Shown piece by piece: positions 49,726 to 61,439 of a DNA stretch of 64,000 nucleotides. The position numbers and the translations under genes were made by a program. Origin of the DNA: Synchiropus splendidus. Lineage: Eukaryota > Chordata > Actinopteri > Syngnathiformes > Callionymidae. Under the pieces are notes generated by a model. The model searched no databases and was not told the DNA's origin. It saw nothing but the letters and a program-made list of their open reading frames with translations. Position 1 is the first letter of the stretch; each line of letters starts with the position of its first letter. The stretch spans positions 23,871,501 to 23,935,500 of the forward strand of contig NC_071339.1 in assembly GCF_027744825.2 (NCBI RefSeq). The letters are read 5' to 3'.

Positions 49726-51325
49726 AGTCGCAAAATGTTCCAGGGAGGGTCGCAGTGTGTGCAGGTTTTTGTTCCAACCAATGAAGCATGGACAGGTTAA
49801 CCAAACAGGTGTCAGCCAAAACAAAGCAGCACCAGGCGGACAATACACTCGTCAGAGTGGTGAACCTGTGTGTGCTAGTTCAGTTGGAACATTGTGCACC
49901 TCCTGCATGTTGATGACCAGTTTGGACACACCTTCATTGTTCAAGTCCATGCATACTCTATACATATGAGACCAGTGTTTTTTTCCTGAATTAAGGTGAT
50001 TAGGTTGCTATGGAAACCTCTGTGTAATGCCCCCTGCCTTTTCTCCTCCACCAGGATTTGGTGCCCCTGGAAAATCACATTGTGAGATTCCTCAGGCAAC
50101 TGAAACCCTATCCAGTTCAGAAGAGCATCTCCAGCCTGGTAAAGGACTCAAGGGGAGACAAGACAACCCTTTTCTTCCATCTGATGTTTTCGATATCAAA
50201 TACTGAGGCTGATGTTGCTAAAACAATTCTTTCCTTCCGATGTTTTTCTGTTCATCTTTGCATTGGAGATTTATTTAGACTTTCAGGGGTTCATTGACAA
50301 CACATTGCTTTAAGATCGTTTTCCTTCCTGGGGCCTGACTTCTCTCCTTCACTTCACAATAGTCCCTTGGACCTACATTCAACAGCTCTTTTTTTAACCC
50401 AAAGCCAATTTTTCTATTCCGTCTACTAATTAGGGCATTCATTCCCCATGACTGTGCTCCGCACCTCCACGCCGCTCGATGGGAGTTCTACATGTTAAAT
50501 AATTGAGGGGAGCAAGAGAAGGACCTGTGTTTGTGCAGATGTGCATGTGTGTGTGTGTGTGTGTGTGAGTAAACAAGCACAGTGTGTGTCTTTTGTGTTA
50601 CTGCATCCCACAGGAACAGGCCTTTTCCATAGTAATTGATCATTGTCAGGCGACTTATTGCCTGAAGGAGCCCTTCATCTGAACCAAGAAGCCATCATTC
50701 TAGTCGGGCATCTCAACAGGCACCAGGGGAGGGCCTCTTCGTCATTTAGCCTGCAGTAATGGTTCTTTTCCAAAGTTTCCACACACCAAAAAACACACTT
50801 TCAGTAACACACTTAAATGCAAACCTGCAGCAACATCTGAAGTTGAGCTGATGAAGTTAAAAACCCGCCAGTCTTTGACAGAGAATAGCAACCATGAGTG
50901 TCAGCTCTGGGTCGCCAGTGAAGGGAAATGGAGAGTCTGCAAACAGGCAGCGAAAGCTTCATTAAGATGATCATTAAATATTAACAAACTCATTCAACAG
51001 ATCAGAACAGACAGCGGGCAGCTGAGGACATAAACAATGCTGAGGATGGAGGAATTTCTATTCTCATAGGACACCCTCTAGTCCCACTGAAGATTTAATG
51101 TCTAGGTCAATATTTGTGAGGATGCCGCAACAGCCACATAATATTTGTTCATTTTATTCAGCCGATTCATTTTGCATCGGTGTCGGGAGTTGCTGGAGCT
51201 AAAGAACACACAGACACACCTGGGTATGTGAGGGAGTCCAGGTGGAAGGGTCGCTTCCTGTCACAAGATTTGTCAAGTCATGAACTAGTATTACATAAAA
51301 GAATCATGTGATTCATTTATGTGTT
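49726..51325. other. No gene seen; candidate conserved non-coding patch
   Basis: No coding region is supportable. The segment 50590-50800 is unique with motifs such as catagtaattgatcattgtc and cttattgcctgaaggagcc, and could be regulatory. A short (TG)n array lies at 50546-50567. Confidence 0.45.
50546..50567. repeat. (GT)11 microsatellite
   Basis: Eleven uninterrupted units. Confidence 0.9.
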
Positions 51326-51326
51326 A

Positions 51327-51720
51327 TGTTAGAGACGTGGTGCGGAAGCCAAATGCAGTAATGCAAGAGTCACAGGAGGCAGGCAGCGATACAATGATTT
51401 AAAAAATAATACAAAATATATAACAAAAAGCATCATCGAACCGGGAGAAGAAAACAGAAAATTAAATCCATAACTGGGAAGAGTCCACAATGGAATGAGT
51501 TCAAACAAAGCGTCACTGAACCGGGAGAAAGAATGCGCGCAGAGTCAGTGGGACAAATGGAGTCGATCTGGCACACGTTGCTGGAGTTCAGGTGCTCTTA
51601 AAGTCGGGTGATTAGGGGTTGAGTGGCTCCAGACGTGTGCCACAAAAACAGGAAGGAAGGAGGGACAAACAAAAATGGGAGTCAAGGGAACAAAATATTA
51701 GTGGATCATGGCAGTGTGAC
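51327..51720 (-). mobile_element. LTR-like block on the minus strand (possible solo LTR)
   Basis: Read on the minus strand it starts gtcacactgccatgatccac and contains a middle section with cctaatcacccgactttaag. It ends with the phrases cgctgcctgcctcctgtgac, tcttgcattactgcatttgg and cttccgcaccacgtct, matching the 3' section of Gypsy-group LTRs in fish. Internal near-duplicated phrases 'cgaaccgggagaag' (51438) and 'tgaaccgggagaaa' (51518) lie about 80 bases apart. No internal coding region accompanies it. Confidence 0.5.
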
Positions 51721-52599
51721 CATTCTAGACGAGTTGAAAATAATGTCTAAACCGGGATTCAGCCGTCAATGATATTTGTAGGTGGTCATAAGGTCCTGCA
51801 AAGGGAAGTCCATAAACAGCTGAAGTTATGAACTATAAATAAAAACAGATTAAAATTAGTGAAAGTAGAAAATAACTAGCAAAATTGATATGTTGCTTTC
51901 AAGAGAAGATAATTAATTTTCTCATTTCCAAAAGGCACTTAACTGTTGTTGTCAAATTCATTTTATAATTTATAATTAGTTTTATCAAGCTTCAAAAAGA
52001 ACAAAGAAGGGAAAAGCGATAGTTTCCAGCAGAAATCCCTCCAGCTGAGCTGAGCAGTACAACACTCTCAAGTCAGACTGAACTCTAAATGACATGCTGT
52101 TGACATCATTGCAGATTTTTCTACCATATTGTTCCGAAATCTCCATCATCATGTTCACTGGCCCAATTGTTATCACAAAGAGTATTTTAACAGTTAGACT
52201 ACCAAGCTCAATTGTTCCATAGTTAGCATCGGTGTTAGCCACCAAAGCGACACCCACTCATGCATCGTCACTGTCTACATTTACTACTTTACTCCCCGCG
52301 TCTCCACACCTTTTCCTCCTCGTGCCCCGCCTTTCCGACCTCTTTGCCACTCAGTCCTGTCCTCAGCCAGCTGGCTTCTCAGCACTAATGAAAATCCTTT
52401 ACACTTTATTAAGCAGGACTAATGAAGCACTCCGCTGCAGTGTCTTCCTAAGTGTGTCCACATCGACTTTTACAACGATGATCTGTGTGCTGCATTTTGG
52501 GAAAATAGAAGGAAAGATCATTAAATACTTGTGCTTTTACTAATACAGAATTAAATACAAACTGAAATAATAATAACATTATTATTATTGTTATTATTA

Positions 52600-52631
<32 letters not shown>

Positions 52632-55243
52632 GTGCTTTTTTCCCATGACTATACAAAATGTTCCCTATCACTCCTCTCCATGGGTCCAAACCACGCTTCC
52701 ATTTTTTAAATGTCGAATGATTATTAATTCCTATTCTTGTCTTCGACAGTTGATTTTTCTCTGCTCTGGAATGTCTTCATTTAAAACCTAGACAACCTTA
52801 CTGAGCAGGGCTCCACCTTACCATTCTCCTTATGTAAGAGACAAACCCTTAAGTCAGTTATTGGAGTTGACCTCTCACACTTTCCTGACAAAACTGCCTA
52901 TATTAAATGGACTGTTGGAAACTTCAGGAATACAGGCATTTCTAGACAGACAGAAGCAGAGAAAAACAAAACCAGCGCAGTTTTATTTGCAGAATAAATC
53001 AAATGCAGTACACATCTTAATGGTGATGGCTTCATCACACAACTGCTTTACAAAACAAGACTTTATTGTGTCTTTAATGTGACTTGTTATTTCATCTGTG
53101 AATCGTTAAATCTGTCGTGCAAAGGGTTTCCCTAGTTCTAAATGAGAAGCTATTATAGCCAACAAGCAATTACTTATGCCGAGGAACCAACAACAGCGTG
53201 TTGAAACTCCCAGCAGAACTAAGGCAGCGTTAATATACATGCAGAACACCGCTGGCGCACACTCATGCATTTGTCTTCATTAAAAAATGAAGCAAATCAC
53301 AGTTTCATTCTGATATTTGAGCTGAGAGGCTTTGGGAAGGGAGGTTTTCTTATTTTCTGCCGGTTCAGATTAATGAGAATTGTCAGTTTGCTGTCAGGGA
53401 GTAGCGCCTGTCAATCACAGTCTGTGGCAAGGAGACACACACAGATTGCTGTTGTACATCACTCGCTCATGTTTGAGGCCAAACTCTACCGCACACCGAC
53501 AGGTGGAAAGACGGGAAGAGATAAAGGTAAAGACAGTGGGGGTTTTAAGGTTGTAGATCACAATACAATGCGGTTTGTGATTTAATAGCCTATGCCAAAA
53601 AGGCTGATAAAAGTACTGAAATGCTTTGATGAGCCTGAGCAACACAGCCATGTTTCCTTCACTCTTCACTGAGCGGGTTCACTGCATTGATTGGATTACA
53701 CAATAACCACCAGCTTCACTGTCCATGTGCTTCTGTGAACCTTGGCTTCCAATTATCCCCTTGCTTGTTTCTTTGTTGGACTTATTTTTGGGATACACAC
53801 TCTACTCCTGACCAAAACATTTCAGTATCATAAGTGAGTGCAGCTTTAATAAGATGGAAGTGTTGCCAATAACAGTGGCACCGTGACATTTCTCCCGCAT
53901 GGAATATAGAGTGAATGCAAGTCAGTCAGAGCACTGGCATAGAATCTGTGCCACCGTTTCGCGGGTGCAACTATTTTGTCTGGCAGAGCCGGTCAAGTGG
54001 GATCGTTCACGGAGGAACCCAGTCAATAAAAGTCAACGAGCAGCCATCAAATGTCCAAAATAAAGCCCTATAAATCACATTCTACTCAACACTTAACCTG
54101 ACGGTGGCACAGGCACCAAGCCATCAGAAATCGAAATCAGGTCTCTCTTAATACTAGACACTGGTGGGCAGTGGTGTAGTTGATATGATACACTGATATA
54201 TGGCACATACCCAATAAGAATGAGGGGAGTCAGGGATTTCTGTAATGTTATGAAAGTGTGATTGTGGTATATATATTTTTTTACATCGTTGTTCAAAAAG
54301 TTTAAAGTGCATGCAATTGTGACACAAGTGAACGTACTAAGCATGAAAATTCTGGTTCTGGTGGAACTGCGACACCGTCAGTGACACCGAACCACGCCCA
54401 CATATGGTGTGAGTCCAGGGTAAGATGTTGGTGCATGGGGGGTGACAATCATAAACTCGATATGCTTGGGATATAATGCATCTCTGGGACCACGAGCGGA
54501 CGGAAAGTCACTCACCCTCATGATCACGGGCTACTTTGTAGACCAAATGCCATGATACATATTGCATGAGTGGAACCAATAGGTGCACGACCCCATGGGT
54601 TAACGAATATCCCTGTAGCTCACATTCTCCAATCAACCCAGTCACACAATAATGGATCCTCTTAAAAATACATGAAACCATTACAGGCAGCAAGTCGTTT
54701 CTATAATAAATCCTCTCCCACTTGTGTCTGAAGATGACACAGTGTGCAAATAAAAGAAATCTCGGCGTCCACCTACATCGACCATTGTGTGAAAAACACT
54801 AGCTGTAAATGACTGCACACTGGAGAATCAGCATGTTTGTTTGCATGTTTGTCATCTGAGGACCTGCAAGGGAGAGGATATTACCAGTGAGAGCTACATT
54901 AAACATGTGGTCACATGGGAGTGAACACATACTCTGGTTATTTATTTGATCAACAGCCTCACTGTCTCGTTCCAATGTCTGCTAACATGTTAATCCTTGG
55001 TTTAGCGAGCATTACACGTTACAGCAGGCATAAGCATCAGGGCAGGCAATTACATTTTCAACTTTGTATACTTCAGATGGGGAGGACCTCCAAATCAAAT
55101 GTATTAAAACAAAAGATGGTGGAAACTGAGTGATATTATGATTAAAAAATGAATATATAGTGATTCATTGGCAGAGGAAATATTAATAGAAGTTACGAAC
55201 ACAACATCTTGTCTCCAAATTTCTCCCTATGTCCATCTGATAC
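51721..55243. other. No gene seen
   Basis: No gene is supportable. The segment 53190-53420 is unique and contains ttcagattaatgagaattg and tagcgcctgtcaatcacag, and might be a conserved non-coding element. An interrupted (TTA)n array lies at 52567-52631. The rest is unique DNA. Confidence 0.45.
52567..52631. repeat. (ATT)n microsatellite, interrupted
   Basis: Begins aataataataac, then attattattg, ttattattattg and a pure (TTA)n run to 52631. It is a shorter analogue of the switch seen at 40046-40195. The poly-leucine frame is an artefact. Confidence 0.93.
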
Positions 55244-55755
55244 TAGGGATGCACCGATCCGGCTTTATGGTCCTGATACGATACAGATACTTGGGCTTTC
55301 AGAATCGACCGATACCAATATCGATCCAATACCAAATATCAACCTCTTGCCAAGCAATGGAACTGGTCATGCTTAGATTAAAAAGCAAAGCCTAGAAATT
55401 CAAAGTTTATATTTATTTAAACAATGAAGTTTTTTTAATTTAATATTTACCAGAATTTTGGTAAAAACAACTCTTGAAAACTCTTCAGTCTAAATGTAAA
55501 AATAGATCGATAAATAGATAAATCTAAAATAAAATATATGACTGCGGAGAAGAACGGACATAAACTTCGCAAACGATTTGATGACAAACATCACATTTTA
55601 TGGAAATAATAAAAAAATTAAAAAATGCTACGCATGTGGTAGAAATAGCCTTGAAATCCTTTATTTGGATTTCCTCTGGCTCATTAACACATATCGTATA
55701 TGTCGGATGTGATGTGTCATCACTCCGCGGCAGGTAGGACACATTTGGTACCTAC
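55244..55755 (+). mobile_element. hAT-type non-autonomous element, 5' end and interior
   Basis: The left end tagggatgcaccgatcc at 55244 is followed by successive 'gatac'/'cgatac' phrases (ctgatacgatacagatac, tcgaccgataccaatatcg, atccaataccaaat). This is the classic terminal region of a very abundant hAT-type element of fish. The interior 55570-55755 matches 35030-35250. I did not find the matching right end. Beyond 55755 the sequence changes to the 69-bp repeat unit, so the right side may be truncated. There is no transposase. Confidence 0.65.
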
Positions 55756-55800
55756 AACGGCCAGAAATTTTACAACTGAGTGGGTCGTGTTATGGTGTTC

Positions 55801-55869
55801 CTCTTTCTTGTGACGATACGAAGGAGGAAGGATGCTAAGTGCCCGTCTCACGTGTCATTCTTTAATTTC
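55801..55869 (+). repeat. 69-bp direct repeat, copy 1
   Basis: Starts ctctttcttgtgacgatacg and ends ttctttaatttc. It differs from copy 2 (56362-56430) at about 5 of 69 positions. It directly follows the hAT-like element. Confidence 0.9.
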
Positions 55870-56361
55870 AGGTCAGATTTGCGTGTTGTATGTAATAAAT
55901 ATTCCTGTGTTAGTTGTAATTGTCTCGAAGATGAATGTTGTCACTTTAGTTTGCGTGTGTATATGTGTATACATGTGTATATGTGTGTTGTGTTGTGTTT
56001 GCGAACGAATGCTGAGTCACGATGGCTAATGGCGGAGTGCAGTCATGTCCAGTATCTAACGTGTGTCGCATAGTAGGATATGACGTGGCTTCCTGTACAC
56101 TTTCTAGTCAACGTTATTATTAGTTATCTCCCATTTTGTCATTAATGTTAAAAAGTATTTCATATTTTTGTTTGTTTCCTTATCAATACGTTTAGAAAGA
56201 GAATCAGGATATTTGCCTGTCTAGTTTGATGACCATTTAGAAGAGACATCCTATTTCAAGTGGAAGTGAATGGTCCGTGTGAGTGAGAGAGAGTGTGGAT
56301 TTCGTTTTTGTAATTGAAAGTACTCAACTGACTGTTGTGCAAGAACGTGCAATAAAGAAAA

Positions 56362-56430
56362 CTCTTTCTTGTGACCATACGAAGGAGGAAGGAGGCAAAG
56401 TGCCCGTCTCATGTCTCATTCTTTAATTTC
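56362..56430 (+). repeat. 69-bp direct repeat, copy 2, preceded by a polyadenylation signal
   Basis: Starts ctctttcttgtgaccatacg and ends ttctttaatttc, 561 bases downstream of copy 1. An aataaa signal at 56351-56356 lies just upstream. The sequence then runs to acccgttaaccgggacttgt followed by aaca. That order (polyadenylation signal, short R/U5-like segment, 'gggacttgtaaca' end) resembles the 3' part of an LTR. The two copies could thus be the R/U5 parts of two LTRs of a heavily deleted retrotransposon, or an internal tandem duplication. Confidence 0.85.
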
Positions 56431-56574
56431 CGTCATTTTCCCAAGGAGGGCATAATTATTGTCCTCATGAACCCGTTAACCGGGACTTGTAACAGAATTA
56501 ATATTTCGAAAATGATGAACTGCTGCTACTCTTAATCACAGACCAACGCATCAACCGTCCGCACCTGGTCCAAC

Positions 56575-56965
56575 CTGCCTGCACTTTCCTATTCACCTCT
56601 TTGAATCTGTCCATCCATCTCTATGACTGGTCTCTGAAACCATAACTTTTCACTTCTTCTGCATCCACACCTTCACTAGTCCTCCTGCCTCTCTCATGTA
56701 CACACATTTATTGTTCTGCATCTACGGAGCTTCATTCCTCTCCTTTCCAGCTCATACTTCCACAGCTTCTCCTCTCACCATGTCATTCCCGGTGTAATCT
56801 AAGGATCCACCTGAAAGGAGGAACTCTGGGAAGCTTCCTCTTGAACCACAAAGACCAGTGTAACTCCTGACCTTCTCTGTACCTTGCTATAAACATCCAC
56901 AGAGTAAACACCACAGAAGTTCCTAAAAAACTTCTGGAGCAGAAAAGATAGTCACCCCTCCAACA
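56575..56965 (-). pseudogene. RTE-clade LINE fragment with internal deletion
   Basis: On the minus strand 56783-56980 encodes a decayed match (TSVVFTLWMFIARYREGQEL, then remnants of LEKAY and RVP) to the finger-palm region of the same reverse transcriptase seen at 25690-26745. After about 56790 the plus-strand phrases jump directly to wording of the more distal part (cttccacagcttctcctctc, cattcctctcctttccagct, gtacacacatttattgttct). The stretch that would carry the catalytic FADD motif is therefore deleted. It is the third minus-strand RTE fragment in the window. Confidence 0.7.
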
Positions 56966-58189
56966 GTAAAAACTGTTCATGTAAACACCTGTTGAAGCAG
57001 TTTTGAAAATTAATTAAAACATTTTATGGCAGTACTTTAATTTACACATTACTGATTGCTTCTTTGAAGTTTCAATAATATATATTATTTTTGTTTTACA
57101 ATATTTAGACATGGTTTTATTCTATTTATTTAATTCAGAATATTATTCAGTTTTTCCAATTTACTCAACAGTATGCATTGAGTGTATTTTTTTTTTTTTT
57201 TCGTAAATGTGATGAACATGACTTGCACCTGGTTCTGCTGCTGGTTGGACTTTTCAATGACAAATATATTTGCAATGATCACATAGTTTCATGTCATTTC
57301 ACAAGTTTTTGGTTTGTTTACTTGTAAGTAGGTAGGAAAAGTGCGCGCCGAGATCAAAAAGGTTAAGAACTCCTGAACTAGACCATGTACAAATAAACAC
57401 ATTTAGGCAAAAACGCACATACACGTTACTCTTTCTTAGTGTGGACCGTCAATGACAACGCTTTCCCCAGCCTCTAATCTTTTACGTAACCATCCAAAAC
57501 AAATGGTTAACCTTAAGTTAAACTTATTTCCCTTCAAAATGAGGCTAGAAGAAGTGAGGACCGGCCAAAGCAAAAAAAAAACCAAAAAACTCTATACTCT
57601 TAACTGGCACTAGGCGAAACTAAAACCAGAGTTACACAGCAAAAATACACAATTCAAATACAAAATGCACAACTTACCTGATTAGAAGTAGGTCAGCTAG
57701 TCTGTCTATCCCTGGGGTCCTTGAAGCGGCACGCAGCACTAAGTAGCTAATGACAATTGCCTGTTTAAAAATTAGTTGACCATGCGTGCGTGTGCGCGCA
57801 TGCATGCAATAAGTATCATTTATTTCCACGAAAATGTCGTGCAGTCATTAAACTGATTAAGACGAATTTATATCAATAAAATTAATGTACATGAGTCTGC
57901 ATTCGTTTTTCTCTGTGCAGAGAGCACTCAGGAACGGGAGTGCCAATAAGAACCAAAATCAAAGTCAAACTGGTGACATTATTGACTCGTGTGGCAGTAA
58001 TGTTGTAACGTGTGTCATGGAAGCTCAAGTAAATTGCAACAGTACAACGTTACAGCATGTGAATGAGCACAATTGGAGCCCCATTCATTTTTGTTTTTTT
58101 TTTGTTCCTCTGAACGTAAAAAAAGACATTTTTCATGACCCCATGCACGATTCAATACATTAAATATTCATGACCACATGAATTAATTG
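56966..58189. other. No gene seen
   Basis: AT-rich with a poly-T tract near 57188-57201. A CG/TG-alternating patch (gtgcgtgtgcgcgcatgcat) is at about 57785-57806. No supportable gene. Confidence 0.5.
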
Positions 58190-58720
58190 CCTTGACACCT
58201 GGTTGTTACACTACTCTGCAAACCTTGGTTTATCACAAGCTGTGGGATGTGGAATGTGTGGGCAAAGCAGCCCAGGCTCTGCACCCCGAGGTTGTCCATA
58301 GCTTTTCGCATATCACTTGCATTGGCTCTCAAAATGGCATGCGTTTTTTCAAGTGGGATGTGTTCAATACGTCTTTGATGGCTACAGAGATGGAGTGGCT
58401 AGTGTCTGAGCAGAAAATGTTTTTAGCGTGGAACGCAGCACTACATAGAGTAAAGCTCGCGTCACACCATTACACGGTTAATCTTAACAATGACAGTGGG
58501 CAAACAAGTAGAACTCCATATATCTGATGTGACACTCATAATAGAAACCTTTTCCAATTCCAGCAACAATGTTCCATGCTTTCTTGAAAATTTCAGGAAG
58601 AGCGTTGTCTGAAAAATATTTAGAGGAACAATAAATTCAAGAACCTTATTTTTGACGGTCTCACACCGTCTGGGGTAACTGTTTCTCTGTCTTTGTAGTG
58701 AGGCCGGCAAAGCTGCTCCG
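58190..58720 (-). pseudogene. hAT-family transposase fragment (ZBED1-like)
   Basis: On the minus strand, and all in one reading frame despite intervening stops, two typical hAT blocks occur in order. VTSDIWSST (about 58515-58545) corresponds to the first catalytic region, 'LTxDxWTS' in the family. Downstream, LRANASDMRKAMDN (about 58290-58332) is followed by VQSLGCFAHTFH (about 58245-58285) and INQGLQS. The latter matches the family's 'RDNAxNMxxAM ... SLGCxAHTLxL ... GLL' core. In this copy the aspartate of the RDNA motif, normally a catalytic residue, reads alanine (RANA). Stop codons lie between the blocks near 58450 and 58370-58460. The amino-terminal BED zinc finger and the carboxy-terminal dimerisation region are absent. 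It is a dead transposase, unrelated in position to the hAT end at 55244. Confidence 0.75.
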
Positions 58721-60708
58721 TTTCGTCGAAACCTTTGCTTTGCATAAATTGCACGTCACTGCAGCCGTTGTTGGTGTGACTAGCGTGAAATACTTCCATA
58801 CCGCTGTAACTTCTTATGTTTCCTCTGATAGCAGCATATTACAGTGTGATTAATCGCAGTGTTGAGTAAGACCCCATGTTGTTCCCTCATAATGGACAGT
58901 CAAAATAATTGTATGCCCTTGTTCTTTGTCATGATTGATCCTTCATATTTCATTGGCTGCTATATAACTATGCAGGTCTTATCTGGCCCACTTGTCAGTG
59001 TCCTCCTACATTTGTGGTCCCTGTAAACCTCACTCACACTCTCACAATCAGCCTCCCACTCTCATGTATACATGTCGCTCTATTTTGGTCTTATATGAGC
59101 AGTGTAGCATTAATCCTTTAAGCACACCTACGCCACAATCTGCGCTCAATTATTGAGGTGTCACATCTGATTGACCTGATTGAGCTTTAACGATTGAGAG
59201 TGTTGAGTTCAAGCATACACTGCAGGACTCAACGATGTTTTCAAGAACACCTATGATGCAGGAAGTTTCATCTTTTGACCCTGCAACAGTCGAGAGAGGC
59301 AATAGAAATCTACTGATGTGAGTCCTCCCCACACAGGACATTGTTGTCCATACTTTGGAATCGTGACCTGAGGGGTAGATTCTTAATGCGTTGCAGAACT
59401 CGCTCTCTATCTCAAGATCACATTTTCAAGGTGTGGATCTTTTTCGGAATTGACTGCAATTAGACTTCACCTTGACTCAGGGCTGACATGCTAGACTCTG
59501 TATGTTTTCCTGTTTTACTTTGATTTCTTTTTTTTTTTTTTTTTACATTTAATGTGTCAAATTCGGACGCATCACTACATGCTCATTAATGAGCCTCATT
59601 CACATCACAGGAGAAGATAAAAGTAGAGCTCCGACTGTGACCAACCACTTTAAATGCAACATTGATACAAGCTCTAATGACCTTCACTAAGAGGGGTTTG
59701 GGGTCTCCATTTGTAAACTCAACAATAGAGGTCAATGCACCTTTCATGGCTGGTTGGAAATTAGCTAACTGATTTTAGTGGTATTCCTCAAGTTTGTTTG
59801 GATTTCGACCTCAACTAGACAACTTTCTTTGTTTTTGAAGAAACTGGAGCAGATATTATAATATAATATAAAGAGAGGAAGACTTGTGTTGACCCTCCAT
59901 TAAAGCAAACTTACCTTATTTTGATCTTTGAAACTCAGATCATAATTTTCTTTTCTTTTTTTTCCAAAAGAAAGCTGAAGTTAAGAAACAGCAGTGGGAC
60001 ATAACAGTAGAGGATTTAAAGACCCTATCACTGAGGACTGAACCCCTGATTGAGGACCAAAAAAATGAATTTAGGATAAGAATCCATTCCACTAATAGAT
60101 TCTCATTTGCTGAATGATTTCCAAGAGATTTGTGTTTTAGAACTGCAACCAACAACCAGCTGCCCTATTCCATGAAAACTGGACAAACGCAATCTCATAT
60201 TTCCACACTCTGTGTCCGATGATGAGTCCGATGACATCCCTTGAGCAACAGGAGGGGCGACTATCAGCCGGCAACAGTTAATTTTGTGTTATGTTTGGAA
60301 CAATATGTAGTGCCCACTTCCGTGTGTGTCACTATTCCCAGACACCATGTGTTACAACAAACCTACAAACCTACAAAATGGTGTGTGTTTATGAAGCCAC
60401 ATATAAGGTCAGCATGAAGTGAGTCGCTGCTCCAGTCCATGTGTCAAATGGTTTTACACAGCAATAATGGATGTTGTTTGGTTTGTATTATCACAACTCT
60501 CCAGGACACACACAAAGACTTTGGAGAAAGAAATATGTTTGTGCCCGGCAGGTAAACGAGTCGCGGGCGTTAAGTTTTCATCTCGGATAAAACAGAAAGG
60601 TGCAGAGAGGCCGACATGACCTGCAGGAGACTTTTTGGCTGAGAAGAGCCGACATGAATACAAAGCCAACGGGAAAATGATGTTAAATTGTTAGAAAGGA
60701 AGAATTGG
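58721..60708. other. No gene seen
   Basis: No coding region or clear repeat recognised. A poly-T tract lies at 59528-59545. The segment 59840-59872 contains a small (ataat)n run. Confidence 0.5.
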
Positions 60709-60815
60709 GATCATGGGGGGCTGGAGCCTACTTTGGACTGGGGTCACCCTGCACAGGCCACCAGCCTATAATGCGGCACACAGAGACAAACACACACTCC
60801 CGCCTAGTGACAGTT
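60709..60815 (-). mobile_element. L2/Maui-like LINE 3' region remnant
   Basis: The antisense phrases ggggctggagcctactttgg, gggtcaccctgcacaggcca, ccagcctataatgcggcaca and cagagacaaacacacactcc correspond to the widespread 'ggctggagcctatcccagct ... ggtacaccctggacaggtcg ... cacagagacaaac' segment of fish L2/Maui elements. It is inactive and non-coding. The adjoining 60822-60870 (gacctttattggtcccttag) is a separate LINE-tail-like scrap. Confidence 0.7.
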
Positions 60816-61439
60816 TGGATTAGATGACCTTTATTGGTCCCTTAGTAGGGAAAATCAAACTGTCTCAGCAGCAACATTGGATGAGAGCAAATATTCAAAG
60901 GAGGAGACCAGAGTGCCTTACCGGTGGAGTCAAATCCATTTCTGCCTAGATTGCAGAGCTCAGAACCTATTTTCAGCCAAGAGTCAGAGTTTGCTTTATG
61001 TTCTCTCTTCCCTGCATATCATTAACATCTTCAAGACAGTTAGTCCTTTCCCTCTTTCCTTTCTTTATACCAGGGAGCCCTCTAGTGGACGCCGGTGCTA
61101 CTGTGTCATTCAATTTAATTCGGGGAAGTGGATTTGTGACTAACTTAATCAATTCTTATTAAATCTCATTCGTCACGCAGGTGTGGTGGTGTGAGGGACA
61201 ATCATAATAACTTTGGGGGCAAATTACAGAATAATCGGGATGTAGTCTGTAATAAAAGGCAGACTTTTTAACCAGCTTGCAGTCAGAGTCCTGTGGAGTC
61301 CTGTGGAGAGATCAAGGCGGCTGTGTTGTGGTCAGACTGTGAGAAGCTCAATCCCAGCACAAAAACTCACCGTCACCGTCACCATCACATCAATCCAGGC
61401 AGTCTGTGATTGAAGGTTCAGCTCAACATCCGCACTGTT
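60816..61439. other. No gene seen
   Basis: Contains a LINE-tail-like scrap at 60822-60855, a small tandem duplication (gtcctgtggagtcctgtgga) at 61290-61309, and a (CACCGT)n patch at about 61369-61385. No supportable gene. Confidence 0.45.
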
